Notes: generated from the sequence alone by a model not told the origin. A stretch of 64,000 bases of DNA from Xanthobacteraceae bacterium (GCA_031291475.1 JARLIY010000076.1:48708-112707); one strand, 5' to 3'. Positions 37,779-47,037 are shown, numbered from the stretch's first letter. Numbers and translations are program-made.

Positions 37779-38978
37779 TCAACTCAGCTGCCCGCGCACC
37801 CAGTCGAGCTCGCGGCAGACATATTCGACGATATCGCCGGTCTTCAGGTTCTCCGGCAGCATGTCCCAGGTGTAGGTCTCGACTTCCAGATGGTGCGACA
37901 GCGGTTTTTTCTTGTGAAAGCGCAGCGCGTCCTCGATGGCAAACCGCGTGGTGCGGAATTGCCCGAGATCGTCGAGGAAGACCGGGACGTGGATGTGGGT
38001 GCGCCATTCGCGCGGCCCGTTCGGATCCTTCTCGAAGGCGGCGATGGCGTCGTCGACGTTGAGGTAGCGGTTGATCTTGCCGTTGCGCTTCTCCATCGTC
38101 TGGGTGAGATAGATGGTCTTGGCGTAACGCTTGAGCGTGTCGACGGCGCCTTGCGTCACTTCCGGGACGAAAAGGGCGGCGGCTTCCTGGAGCTTGAAGA
38201 TCGGCACGCCGGCATCGACCAGCTTCTGCAGCGACTCGGCGATGTTCTCGTATTCTACCGCCTGATGGCAGATGTCGTAGACGATACCGAGATGCCGGCG
38301 CAGCGCGCCGATCGCCTCGGCCACCGGAATATGCGCGAGCTTGGCGAGCCTTTCGGCGGTCGACCCCGTATAAAGATGATCGGTGAAATAGGCGACCGTC
38401 TCGTCGGTGGTTTCGAGGAAGCAGAACGGCTCGGGCTCGAGCGAGAGCTGGATGGTGCGCCCGGTCTTCGCCTCAAGCGCGACGAGATGCGCGACCACGC
38501 GCAGCACATTCTCGGTGTAGCTCGCCACCACTTCGGGGCCGGTGACGCGCGCCTTGAAGCCGAGCGGCGCGGTCTGGATCGAAGGCGCGGTGCCGGGCGC
38601 GCAGACGTCCGCCAGCACGTCGGCGACGTTGATGGTGTATTGGGTGCGCTCCTCCGAGCGCCAGTCCGGCTCGTAGACCTGCTCCTTCACCGCCGCGCCC
38701 TTGAAGTGGCCGTAGACGAAAGCGTTGGCGGTGTAGATGTACATATCGTTGTCGCCAAGGAACTTCTTCAGCTTGTCGCGCTCGGCGGCGCTGGCGGCGA
38801 GCGTCGCCGCCGTTTTCGCCGACAACCGGATGCAGACGCCGAAGGATTTGTTGCCGGCGATCCGCGCCTTTACCTTCGGTAGATAGGTAACGAGCGAATG
38901 ATACAGCTGCTCCCAGTCGTCGGCGGGATGCACCAGCGTCGAGTAAGTCAGGTGGCCGAGGCCGTTGCCGAGATCCAT
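37779..38978 (-). CDS. EboE-like metabolite traffic / TIM-barrel protein
   Basis: Protein of 399 aa in the EboE group, related to xylose-isomerase-like TIM barrels. The opening GNGLGHLTYSTLVHPADDW, the LSLEPEPFCFLET segment and YDICHQAVEYEN (probable metal-site residues Glu, Asp, His) are characteristic. EboE belongs to the eboABCDEF cluster of cyanobacteria and some other bacteria, implicated in export of precursors of prenylated or pigment compounds. Here no other ebo gene is present. It sits between a Gfo/Idh oxidoreductase and a hydroxyacid dehydrogenase, so a metabolic role is more likely than traffic. Confidence 0.85.
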   Translation of the reverse strand: MDLGNGLGHLTYSTLVHPADDWEQLYHSLVTYLPKVKARIAGNKSFGVCIRLSAKTAATLAASAAERDKLKKFLGDNDMYIYTANAFVYGHFKGAAVKEQVYEPDWRSEERTQYTINVADVLADVCAPGTAPSIQTAPLGFKARVTGPEVVASYTENVLRVVAHLVALEAKTGRTIQLSLEPEPFCFLETTDETVAYFTDHLYTGSTAERLAKLAHIPVAEAIGALRRHLGIVYDICHQAVEYENIAESLQKLVDAGVPIFKLQEAAALFVPEVTQGAVDTLKRYAKTIYLTQTMEKRNGKINRYLNVDDAIAAFEKDPNGPREWRTHIHVPVFLDDLGQFRTTRFAIEDALRFHKKKPLSHHLEVETYTWDMLPENLKTGDIVEYVCRELDWVRGQLS

Positions 38979-39019
38979 TTCTGTTTTCCTGTATTTCCGT
39001 TGTTGCCGTCACCGCGGCG

Positions 39020-40042
39020 CTAAGCGACGCGCTCGATCTTGCCCGACCCCGCCGAGCGGATGATGGCCTCGGTGGCGGCGACGCCGTCGATCACCTGATC
39101 GAGCGGGACCGGACAGGCCGGGCCGCCGGCCGCCGCCTTGGCAAAGGCTTCGAGCGCCACGCGCGATATGTCCATGGTCGCCGCCTGCCACACTTTCGCT
39201 TCGCCCTTCACCGGCTGGAACTTGCAGGTGCCGAATAGCCGCGTGCGCCGTTCTTCCGACGAGGCGCCGGCGACATGGGTCAGCCCTTCGAGCCGCAGCC
39301 AGCCCTTGGAGCCGAACACCTGGAAGGAAAAGCCGGGCCCGGTCGTGGTCATGGTGCCGAGATAACCCGACATTCCTTCTTTCATGCGCAGGAGGATCGA
39401 GGTGGTGTCGTCGGCGTCGATCGGGGCGGCGCGGCGGAAACTCTGGGCGAAGGCGTGGTCGATCGGTCCGCACAGGTCGATCATGCCGTCGATGGCGTGC
39501 ACGCCCATCGGCATCAGGCCGCCGAGCGGCGTCTCGCTCTTGTCGGCGCGCCAGTGCTTGGGATTGATGGACAGCGCGTTGGGGAACGTCATCGTCGCTT
39601 CGACATGCAGGACGATGCCGAGCTCGCCGCCGCGGATCATGTCGCGCAGCTTGGTCATCTCCGGATGGAAGCGCCGGTTATAGCCGACCGCGAGCGTGAC
39701 CCCGGCGCGGCGCACCGCGGCGACGGCGTCCTCGGCTTCGCGTTTTGTGAGCGTGAACGGCTTCTCGCAATAGATATGCTTGCCGGCGGCGGCCGCGGCC
39801 ATCACCTGCGTGGCGTGCATGGAATGCGGCGTCGCCAGCACCACCGCATCGACGCCGCCATGGTGCAGCAAGCCGTCGTAGCTTTCGGTGAGGCGGAAGC
39901 CCTTTTGCTTGGCGAAGGCCTCGACCTCCGGCGTCATCGTGCGCGTGGTGCCGGAGACGAAACGGATGGCGTCGGAGTTCTCAACCGATTCGACCAGCGT
40001 CTTGCCCCACCAGCCCAGTCCGACGATGCCCACTTTAATCAT
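39020..40042 (-). CDS. Gfo/Idh/MocA-family oxidoreductase
   Basis: NAD(P)-dependent oxidoreductase of 340 aa. The N-terminal Rossmann domain starts KVGIVGLGWWGKTLVE. The family EKP motif is present in YCEKPFTLT, and the C-terminal domain has GLMPMGVHAIDGMIDL with the usual His. Substrates are sugars, inositols or related compounds. It heads the unit with the EboE-like gene and a hydroxyacid dehydrogenase. Confidence 0.93.
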   Translation of the reverse strand: MIKVGIVGLGWWGKTLVESVENSDAIRFVSGTTRTMTPEVEAFAKQKGFRLTESYDGLLHHGGVDAVVLATPHSMHATQVMAAAAAGKHIYCEKPFTLTKREAEDAVAAVRRAGVTLAVGYNRRFHPEMTKLRDMIRGGELGIVLHVEATMTFPNALSINPKHWRADKSETPLGGLMPMGVHAIDGMIDLCGPIDHAFAQSFRRAAPIDADDTTSILLRMKEGMSGYLGTMTTTGPGFSFQVFGSKGWLRLEGLTHVAGASSEERRTRLFGTCKFQPVKGEAKVWQAATMDISRVALEAFAKAAAGGPACPVPLDQVIDGVAATEAIIRSAGSGKIERVA

Positions 40043-40112
40043 ACGCTACGCTCCCGCGACTTTGAGTGATCGATTTACTTTTGCGTCGTCACTTCGGCCA
40101 AACTACCGGCGG

Positions 40113-40484
40113 CTAGGTCAGCATAGCCAGCACGATGCAACACAGCATCCAGAACACGCAATATTCGATGCCGCCGATCACCCAGATCCATTTCCTGGTC
40201 ACCTTGTAGGTCGCGGCGCCGGCGACCAGCAGATGAAAGGCGGCGATGACGGCGACATAAGGCGTGTAGATGCCGAACACCAGGGCGATGGTCAGCAAGG
40301 TCTCGATGGTGCCGGCAATGTACATCCAGGTCGCCGGCGGATTGAACTTGGCGGCCTTGAAGAAGTTCAGCGTCGCGGGCTCGGTGAACTTGCCGACGAT
40401 ATGCGGGATGAAGAACAGCCCGCAGATCAGCCGCAGGACGTTGATCCCGTTGGTGAGATCGAAGTTATGTGCCAAGCCCGACAT
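40113..40484 (-). CDS. DoxX-family membrane protein
   Basis: Protein of 123 aa with four hydrophobic helices and the DoxX-type opening INVLRLICGLFFIPHIVGKF. Small DoxX proteins are inner-membrane partners of various oxidoreductases, often of unknown function. It lies 70 bases upstream of the Gfo/Idh gene on the same strand and may be co-transcribed. Confidence 0.85.
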   Translation of the reverse strand: MSGLAHNFDLTNGINVLRLICGLFFIPHIVGKFTEPATLNFFKAAKFNPPATWMYIAGTIETLLTIALVFGIYTPYVAVIAAFHLLVAGAATYKVTRKWIWVIGGIEYCVFWMLCCIVLAMLT

Positions 40485-40540
40485 TGCGCTCCCCGTCTTT
40501 TGCGACGCTAGGTTTAGCCCGACACTTGCGCGATTTCCAT

Positions 40541-40636
40541 CGTCATTGCGAGGAGCAGTAGCGACGAAGCAATCCAGAATTCGGATCGACCGACTGGCCG
40601 GTCACTTCGGGCCGGACCCGTTGGCTCGCAATGACG
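40541..40636. repeat. 96-bp element with 12-bp terminal inverted repeats
   Basis: CGTCATTGCGAG (40541-40552) and CTCGCAATGACG (40625-40636) are perfect inverted repeats around 72 bases. The interior contains CACTTCGGGCCGGACCCG, which also occurs in the repeat at 57714-57820. The ends match a widespread bacterial interspersed repeat. No coding capacity. Confidence 0.8.
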
Positions 40637-40659
40637 GGCCTTTGCCCAACGATGGGCCG

Positions 40660-41166
40660 CTACAACACTTCGAACATCTGATAGATCGGGCCCTCCGGCA
40701 GACGGTGGCCGACGCCGATGCTGATGACGTTGTTGAGCCAGCCATACTTGTCCGACGAGGTCTCGAAGATCGCGCTGATGCGCAGATAATAGTCCGTCGC
40801 CTTGACCACCTCGCCGCGGGCGATGCGGTCGAGCACCTCCTTGGGGCCCTGCCGAATGCCGGTATAGGGCATGCCGATGATCGCGCCGTCGTCGGTTTTG
40901 AGCACGATGCGCACATTAATCATCCAGGCGCCGTCGCCCGGCCGGATCGACTGCCAATCGCTGCCGCCACCGGGAAACAACGTGCCGGAGAGGCGTTCGC
41001 CCTCGAAGCGGCCGCCGGTGATGACGCCGACGCGGCGATCGACGCCGGGCGTCTTGCCGACAACGATCGGCGGATCGACCGCGAGCAGCAGCGTGAACAA
41101 CGGGCGCACCCTGAGCTCGGCCATTTCCTTCGGCAGAATTTCCGACAGCGGACGTGTGGCGGTCAC
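40660..41166 (-). CDS. DUF3237-family protein
   Basis: Protein of 168 aa predicted to be a beta-barrel. RVRPLFTLLLAVDPP, GVITGGRFEGERLSGTLFPG and GDGAWMINVRIVLKTDDGA are DUF3237 landmarks. Function is unknown. The GTG at 41166 was chosen because GGGAGG lies nine bases before it and the domain starts there. The longer frame upstream runs antisense through the UraD/UraH gene. It follows that gene by 67 bases on the same strand, so it belongs to the urate operon. Confidence 0.85.
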   Translation of the reverse strand: MTATRPLSEILPKEMAELRVRPLFTLLLAVDPPIVVGKTPGVDRRVGVITGGRFEGERLSGTLFPGGGSDWQSIRPGDGAWMINVRIVLKTDDGAIIGMPYTGIRQGPKEVLDRIARGEVVKATDYYLRISAIFETSSDKYGWLNNVISIGVGHRLPEGPIYQMFEVL

Positions 41167-41233
41167 CGGCGATCCTCCCTTTTTCTTTATCGGCGCACCG
41201 GCTTTGCCGGGCGCCGCAGACCAAGCGAACTCT

Positions 41234-42121
41234 TTAGCTGCCGCGATAGGTCGAATAGGACCACGGCGAGACCAGAAGCGGGACGTGATATTTGCCTTCC
41301 GGCTCGGCGACCGCAAAGCGCACCGGCACGATGCTGAGAAACGGCGGGTCAGACATCGGCGTGTGCAGGCGCGCGAAATATTCGCCGACGGCGAAGCGCA
41401 ATTCGTAAGTGGCGATCGGGATCGGCGTGCCGCCGAACAACGGCTTCTCGGTGCGCCCATCGGCATTGGTCACGGTGCGCCGGAGAATGCGCGCGCCACC
41501 CCCCGCCTCGATCTCGCACAGCTCGATCGCCACGCTTTCGGCCGGATGGCCGTCATGGACGTCGAGCACGTGGGTCGAGAGATGGCCGTGCACTTTTAGC
41601 TTGTCGGGCCCGGTCACGCGCTGGTCGAGGCGCAAAGCCGCGATACGGAAGATTTCGCCGAGCGCCGCCTCGCGCTCCGCCGCCGCGTCGTTCTGCAAGC
41701 GCCGCTCGAACTCGCGCAGGATCGATTCCTTGCCGTGACGGCGCACACAGACGATGAACGGCATGCCGAACTTTTTGCGGTAGGCGCTGTTGAGGCCGTG
41801 AAAGGCGGCGAACTCCTCCTCGCTCAGCCGATCGAGCCCGGCTCCGACCTGCTCGGCGGTGGAATCGGCGGTGAGCTTGCCCTCGCGCGCGGCTTTGCCG
41901 GCGAGGTCGGGATGGCCTTCGATCAGCGCGCGCTGCGGCACGTCGCCGGCCTTGCGCACGGCGTCCGTCATCGCCTGGTAGAGCGCGGCGACGCTGGCGA
42001 ACGGCCGCGCCGTATAGGCCTGCTCCGCCACCCACGGCGCCAGCTCCATCACATCGCCGAGCATGGCGGCGAAGGCCTCGCGGCCGGCGTCATTGAGGGT
42101 TTCGAGCGAAACGGGATTCAT
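41234..42121 (-). CDS. OHCU decarboxylase / hydroxyisourate hydrolase fusion (UraD-UraH)
   Basis: Two urate-pathway enzymes in one 295-aa chain. Residues 1-165 form OHCU decarboxylase (UraD), with the catalytic His in EGHPDLAGKA and LNSAYRKKFGMPFI. Residues 175-295 form 5-hydroxyisourate hydrolase (UraH), with LSTHVLDVHDGHPA and the diagnostic C-terminus YSTYRGS. The order is reversed relative to the reaction order: UraH acts first on the PuuD product, then UraD gives S-allantoin. It is 15 bases downstream of puuE. Confidence 0.95.
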   Translation of the reverse strand: MNPVSLETLNDAGREAFAAMLGDVMELAPWVAEQAYTARPFASVAALYQAMTDAVRKAGDVPQRALIEGHPDLAGKAAREGKLTADSTAEQVGAGLDRLSEEEFAAFHGLNSAYRKKFGMPFIVCVRRHGKESILREFERRLQNDAAAEREAALGEIFRIAALRLDQRVTGPDKLKVHGHLSTHVLDVHDGHPAESVAIELCEIEAGGGARILRRTVTNADGRTEKPLFGGTPIPIATYELRFAVGEYFARLHTPMSDPPFLSIVPVRFAVAEPEGKYHVPLLVSPWSYSTYRGS

Positions 42122-42136
42122 CGGACGCCTTGAGCC

Positions 42137-43084
42137 TCACGCAATCGCCGGAGCGCCGGCGCCGACCTGATGGTGCTCGCGGTACCAGTGGCGGGCGATG
42201 TCAATGCGGGTTGCAATCCAGACCCGATCGAACCCGCCGACATAATCGAGAAAGCGCACCAGCCCCGCGGCGCGGCCGGGCCGCCCGGCGAGACGGCAAT
42301 GCAGGCCGACCGACATCATTTTCGGCGCAAATTCGCCTTCGTTGTACAAAACATCGAAGCTGTCGCGCAAATAGGTGAAAAACTCCTCGCCCGTGGCGAA
42401 ACCCTGCGGATTGATGAAGCGCATATCGTTGGCGTCGAGCGTGTAGGGAATGATCAGGTGCGGCGCCTTCTTCGGACCCATCACCCAATAGGGCAGATCG
42501 TCGGCATAGGAATCGGAGGAATAGAGAAAGCCGCCTTCGGCCAACACCAGCGGAAGCGTGTTCTCCGAGCTGCGCCCGGTATACCAGCCGAACGGCCGCT
42601 CGCCGGTCGAGGCGGTGTGCAGGCGGATCGCTTCGCGCATATGCGCTTCTTCCTCGCCGCGGGAAAAATTCTTGTAATCGATCCATTTCAGGCCGTGACA
42701 GGCGATCTCCCAGCCGGCTTCGTGCATGGCGGCGACCACCTTCGGGTTGCGGGCGAGCGCGCTCGCCACCCCGAACACGGTCACCGGGATTTTCCGCGCG
42801 GTGAACAGCCGCCAAAGCCGCCAGAAGCCCGCGCGCGAGCCATATTCGAACATCGATTCCACGTTCATGTGGCGCTGCCCGTACCAGGGCTGGGCGCCGA
42901 GAACGTCGGAAAGGAAGGCTTCCGATCCGGCGTCGCCGTGCAGGATCGAGTTTTCGCCGCCCTCCTCGAAATTCACGACGAATTGCAGGGCGAGCCGCGC
43001 GCCGCCGGGCCAGCGGGGATCGGGTGGATGGCGGCCATAGCCCGCGAGATCGCGCGGATAATCGGCGGAGGCAGGGGGGGACAT
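42137..43084 (-). CDS. puuE: allantoinase PuuE (polysaccharide-deacetylase fold)
   Basis: Metal-independent allantoinase of 315 aa that opens allantoin to allantoate. It has the family opening YPRDLAGYGRHPPDPRWPGG, NFEEGGENSILHGD, EIACHGLKWIDY and FGWYTGRSSENT, all hallmarks of PuuE rather than of amidohydrolase-type allantoinases. It is the first gene of the unit puuE, uraD-uraH, DUF3237. It diverges from the allantoate amidohydrolase gene across a repeat-bearing spacer. Confidence 0.95.
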   Translation of the reverse strand: MSPPASADYPRDLAGYGRHPPDPRWPGGARLALQFVVNFEEGGENSILHGDAGSEAFLSDVLGAQPWYGQRHMNVESMFEYGSRAGFWRLWRLFTARKIPVTVFGVASALARNPKVVAAMHEAGWEIACHGLKWIDYKNFSRGEEEAHMREAIRLHTASTGERPFGWYTGRSSENTLPLVLAEGGFLYSSDSYADDLPYWVMGPKKAPHLIIPYTLDANDMRFINPQGFATGEEFFTYLRDSFDVLYNEGEFAPKMMSVGLHCRLAGRPGRAAGLVRFLDYVGGFDRVWIATRIDIARHWYREHHQVGAGAPAIA

Positions 43085-43105
43085 CGCGGCTCTCGCTAAG
43101 ACTCA

Positions 43106-43154
43106 GAGCATGATCCGGAAAAGTGGACCCCGGTTTTCCGAAAAGATCATGCTC
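43106..43154. repeat. palindromic Hyphomicrobiales-type repeat
   Basis: GAGCATGATC (43106-43115) pairs with GATCATGCTC (43145-43154), and CGGAAAA (43116-43122) with TTTTCCG (43134-43140), giving a 17-bp perfect stem. It lies in the spacer between divergent puuE and the amidohydrolase gene, so it could affect both promoters. Confidence 0.85.
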
Positions 43155-43348
43155 CACCAAAATCATAGAGAGCCAACCGATTCAACCTGAAGCGGTTGGC
43201 TCTCGGAGCCGGGCAAGTCCCACCATGGCAGGGGCGAAGCCGCCTCATCAAGGGTCCACGGGATTGCCGCGGCCGGCCAAAACACGCGATTGACCAATCC
43301 GGACGATGCCTCCATTAAATGCCCGCAAGTGGATGCACGGCGGATTTC

Positions 43349-44599
43349 ATGCGGGCCATGGCGGTAGCGGACGAAGGCGTATTGGGCGAGGCGATCGCCA
43401 ACCGGCTCACCGAGCTGGCGGCGGTCAGCGACGAGCCAGGCCGCCTGACCCGGCTTTATCTCGGCCCCGGGCACCGCAAGGCGGCAGACCTCGTCGGCGG
43501 CTGGATGCGTGAGGCCGGGATGGCGGTGCGGATCGACGCGGCCGGCAGCGTCGTCGGCCGCCTCAAAGCGCGCGACGGCGGATCGCGCACGCTGATGCTC
43601 GGCTCGCATATCGACACCGTTCGCGACGCCGGCCGCTTCGACGGTGCGCTCGGGGTGGTGACCGCCGTCGAGGTGGTGAAGGCGGCATTCAAATCCGGCA
43701 AGCGATTCCCCTTTGCCATCGAGGTCATCGCCTTCGGCGACGAAGAGGGCGTGCGCTTCGCCTCGACGCTCGGCGGCGCCAAGGCGCTCGCCGGCCGGTT
43801 CGACATGAAGGCGCTCGACGAAACCGGCGAAGACGGCGTATCGCGCCGCCAGGCGCTGGTGGCGTTCGGCAGCGATCCGTCGCGCCTGCGCGAGGAAGCT
43901 TTGTCGCCGGATCACGCGCTCGGCTATGTCGAAGTCCACATCGAGCAAGGCCCGGTGCTGGAAAAGGAAGGGCTTCCCGTTGGCATCGTGACCGCGATCG
44001 ACGGCATCACGCGCGGTGCCGTCGACGTCGAAGGCGTCGCCAGCCACGCCGGCACCGTGCCGATGCCGATGCGCCATGACGCGCTGGCTGCGGCGGCGGA
44101 CATGCTGCTCGCCGTCGAAGCCCGCGCCCGCGCGCGCTCCAATCTGGTGGCCACCGTCGGCAAGATGGACGTGCCCGAATCGGCGGCCAACACCATTCCC
44201 GGCAAGGCGCGCTTTACGCTCGACATCCGCAGCCCCTCCGACGAGGAGCGGACCAGCGCCGTCGGCGACATCGAGAAACTGATCGCCGCGATCGCGCAAC
44301 GTCGCGGCGTCACGGCGAAGCTGTCAATCGGCCACCAGGTGCCGGCGGCGCTGTGCGATCAAAAGCTTTCCGACCAGATGGCGCAGGCGGTCGAAGCCTT
44401 CGGCATCGCGCCGCGCCGGCTGCCGAGCGGCGCCGGCCACGACGCCATGGCGTTCGACCGGCTCATTCCCTTCGCCATGCTGTTCGTACGCTGCCGCGGC
44501 GGGGTCAGCCACAACCCGGCCGAGTTCGCCTCGCCCGCCGATATCGACATCGCCGCGCGCGTTCTTTTGACGTTCCTCGACAGGATTGCAGCCCAATGA
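43349..44599 (+). CDS. allantoate amidohydrolase / N-carbamoyl amino acid hydrolase family (AllC/HyuC)
   Basis: M20-type Zn/Mn hydrolase of 416 aa. Metal-site motifs appear in order: LGSHIDTVRDAGRFDGALG, FGDEEGVRF, the VHIEQGPVLEKEGLP hinge, and a C-terminal RCRGGVSHNPAEF with the last His. In this position it most probably converts allantoate to ureidoglycine or ureidoglycolate plus ammonia. A carbamoyl-amino-acid hydrolase is the alternative. The start is uncertain: 43319, 43349 and 43358 are in frame. I chose 43349 for its GGCGGA-type site. Confidence 0.9.
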   Translation: MRAMAVADEGVLGEAIANRLTELAAVSDEPGRLTRLYLGPGHRKAADLVGGWMREAGMAVRIDAAGSVVGRLKARDGGSRTLMLGSHIDTVRDAGRFDGALGVVTAVEVVKAAFKSGKRFPFAIEVIAFGDEEGVRFASTLGGAKALAGRFDMKALDETGEDGVSRRQALVAFGSDPSRLREEALSPDHALGYVEVHIEQGPVLEKEGLPVGIVTAIDGITRGAVDVEGVASHAGTVPMPMRHDALAAAADMLLAVEARARARSNLVATVGKMDVPESAANTIPGKARFTLDIRSPSDEERTSAVGDIEKLIAAIAQRRGVTAKLSIGHQVPAALCDQKLSDQMAQAVEAFGIAPRRLPSGAGHDAMAFDRLIPFAMLFVRCRGGVSHNPAEFASPADIDIAARVLLTFLDRIAAQ

Positions 44600-45012
44600 C
44601 TCTCCTTCGCATCAAGGCCGGACCTTACGAGTTCGAGGCGCAGACCGAAAACGAGCTGGCGCCGCACACCTCTGCCAAGTTCGTCCACATGCTTCCCTAC
44701 CGGCGGCAGATCATCCATGTGCGCTGGAGCGGCGAAGGCTGCTGGATTCCGCTCGGCGACTTCGATTTCGGCCTCGGATACGAGAATGCCACCAGTCATC
44801 CGGCGCCGGGCGAGATCATCCTTTATCCCGGCGGCATCAGCGAAACCGAAATCCTGCTGGCCTACGGCGCGGTCGATTTTTGCAGCAAGGTCGGCCAACT
44901 CGCCGGCAATCATTTCCTCACCATCACTAAGGGCCGCGAGAATTTGCGCGAGCTTGGCAAGCTGTGTCTGTGGAAAGGCGCGCAGGACATTGTGTTCGAG
45001 CTGAAGAAGTAA
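44596..45012 (+). CDS. DUF3830-family protein
   Basis: Protein of 138 aa, probably a cyclophilin-like beta-barrel. ENELAPHTSAKFVHMLPYR, HVRWSGEGCWIPLGD and NHFLTITKGRENLRELG mark the family. Its ATG overlaps the stop of the amidohydrolase gene (ATGA), so the two are translationally coupled. No biochemical role is established. The coupling suggests it assists ureide hydrolysis or binds an intermediate. Confidence 0.88.
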   Translation: MTLLRIKAGPYEFEAQTENELAPHTSAKFVHMLPYRRQIIHVRWSGEGCWIPLGDFDFGLGYENATSHPAPGEIILYPGGISETEILLAYGAVDFCSKVGQLAGNHFLTITKGRENLRELGKLCLWKGAQDIVFELKK

Positions 45013-45118
45013 GCTTAGCGAGCAAAGAAGCTTGAATTTCGCTGGTTATCGATTCCGCCATGATTCAGTCAAAGCTTTTGCAATATTGTCGAGGCGTTCC
45101 AGCGAGGGGGACCTGACG

Positions 45119-46984
45119 TTGCTTGCAGCGTTTCGACTACGCCTTTTTGCCGCTGCCGCGAGCGCCACCGCCTTGCTGCCGATTGCAGGGGCATTTTTCG
45201 CCGTTCTTTTACCGGCCGCCAGCGCGCAGGCCGCGGGCCTGTTCGCCTCCTGCGACGAGGCCGCCGAGGTTGCGGTCCTGTCCGCGCCGATAGCGCCGTG
45301 GAAAGGCGCGCCGTTGCGCGTCATCGTCACCACGGAGAAGCCGGGCGAAGGCGAGCTTTCGCTGATCGCGCCTGATGGCAGTGTCGCCGCTAAGTCGCGG
45401 GCGCGGCATGGCGGGCCGCCCTATTTCTGGTCCGCCGAGGTCGCGGCGCCGGCGGCGGGAACCTGGCACGCGACGCTGACACGCTCCGGCTGCGCCACGA
45501 TCATCCGCGACATCGCCGTGCGCGACACGGCGCCGCCGCGGCCGTCCGCAACGGCGGGCGCCATCTGGCCGGTGCGCACCAGCTGGAACCGCGCGACCGA
45601 AGACCTGTTTTCGGCCTGGATCGAGAAGCTGTTCGACGCGCCGCTCGACGCCGAGCCGTCATGGCCGAATTTGCGTGAGGTGCTGCACGATCGATCGCGC
45701 AATGTGCTGTTCAACTATCTCGGTCTCGGCGAAGACGAGGCGAAGGTGGTCATCAGCCCCGACTGCGCCGACCTCGTGTATTTCTTGCGCGCCTATTTCG
45801 CCTACAAGATGGGATTGCCCTTCGGTTATTCGAAGTGCTCGCGCGGCGGCGGCGGCACCCCGCCAAAATGCTTCGGCTGGTTCACCAATCTCACTCCCGA
45901 CACGGCGCAGCGGCCGGGGCAAAAGGAGTCGTTCGGTGAATATTTGCGGGTCGTCGCCGACGCCGTTCAATCCGGCGCCGTGCGCGTGGCGGCCGCCGAC
46001 GACAAAACCGATTTTTATACCGTGCCGCTGAAGCAGGAGACGTTGCGCCCGGGAACCGTCTACGCCGACCCCTACGGGCACGTAATGATGCTGGTGCGGC
46101 GCGTACCGCAGTCGGGCGGCGCCGCCGGCGTCTTTCTCGCCGTCGACGGCGAGCCCGACGGAACGGTGGCGCGCAAGCGTTTTTGGCGCGGCACTTTCCT
46201 GTTTGCCCACGAACCCGCGCTCGGCACTCCCGGCTTCAAGCGCTTCCGGCCGATCGTGCGCGAGGGTAACGATAGCTTGCGGCGGCTGACCAATGCCGAA
46301 ATCGCCAAGGATCCGCAGTACGGCGACTTTTCGCCCGAACAGTCGCAGCTTTCGGCCGAAGCTTTCTACGACCGCATGGATGACGTTATGTCGCCCGAGC
46401 CGCTCGATCCGTTGCGGGCGATGAAAGGCGCAATCGACTCGCTCGAAGAGCAGGTGAAGACGCGGGTGGGATCGGTCGAGAACGGGCGCAAATATCAGAA
46501 CAGCGGCAAAGGCGACGCCAGCATGCCGGACGGCGCGGCGATTTTCGCCACCACCGGCGCGTGGGAGGATTTCGCGACGCCGGCGCGCGATTTTCGTCTG
46601 CTGATCGCCATCGACGTGGTGCGCTTCTATCCGGATCGCGTCGCCCGGCAGCCGCAACGCTACGCGATCCCGTTTGGCAAGAGCGTGACCGACGTGAAGG
46701 CGGAATTGCAGAGCGCGCTCGACGCCGAGCTGGCGGCGCGCAAATTTACCTATACGCGCAGCGACGGCTCCACATGGACGCTTGCGCTCAAGGACGTGAT
46801 CGACCGCGCGGCCGAATTCGAGATGGGCTACAATCTGAACGACTGCGTCGAGCTGCGCTGGGGCGCGCGGGCCGACAGCGACGAGGCGTCGACCTGCAAG
46901 CGGCACGCGCCGGCGGCGCAGCGCGCGAAGATGACGGATTACCGCAGCTGGTTCCGCGAGCGGCACTGGCCGGCACGCGCTTAG
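45119..46984 (+). CDS. secreted protein with possible NlpC/P60-like fold, 621 aa
   Basis: A large exported protein I do not recognise by name. After a signal peptide (AFRLRLFAAAASATALLPIAG... ending near SAQA) comes a beta-rich domain (about residues 40-140). Next is a region with PDCADLVYFLRAYFAYKMGL, which resembles the Cys-helix of NlpC/P60 amidases, and DPYGHVMMLVRR, which could supply the His. The C-terminal third is helical. It may be a cell-wall amidase. The TTG at 45119 was chosen for its GAGGGGG site. In-frame alternatives lie at 45032 and 45068. A DUF3108 gene follows. Confidence 0.75.
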   Translation: MLAAFRLRLFAAAASATALLPIAGAFFAVLLPAASAQAAGLFASCDEAAEVAVLSAPIAPWKGAPLRVIVTTEKPGEGELSLIAPDGSVAAKSRARHGGPPYFWSAEVAAPAAGTWHATLTRSGCATIIRDIAVRDTAPPRPSATAGAIWPVRTSWNRATEDLFSAWIEKLFDAPLDAEPSWPNLREVLHDRSRNVLFNYLGLGEDEAKVVISPDCADLVYFLRAYFAYKMGLPFGYSKCSRGGGGTPPKCFGWFTNLTPDTAQRPGQKESFGEYLRVVADAVQSGAVRVAAADDKTDFYTVPLKQETLRPGTVYADPYGHVMMLVRRVPQSGGAAGVFLAVDGEPDGTVARKRFWRGTFLFAHEPALGTPGFKRFRPIVREGNDSLRRLTNAEIAKDPQYGDFSPEQSQLSAEAFYDRMDDVMSPEPLDPLRAMKGAIDSLEEQVKTRVGSVENGRKYQNSGKGDASMPDGAAIFATTGAWEDFATPARDFRLLIAIDVVRFYPDRVARQPQRYAIPFGKSVTDVKAELQSALDAELAARKFTYTRSDGSTWTLALKDVIDRAAEFEMGYNLNDCVELRWGARADSDEASTCKRHAPAAQRAKMTDYRSWFRERHWPARA

Positions 46985-47037
46985 CGGACAACCCGCGGAT
47001 TCGCGACGGTGCGATGCTTCCGCAAGGAATTCGGCTC

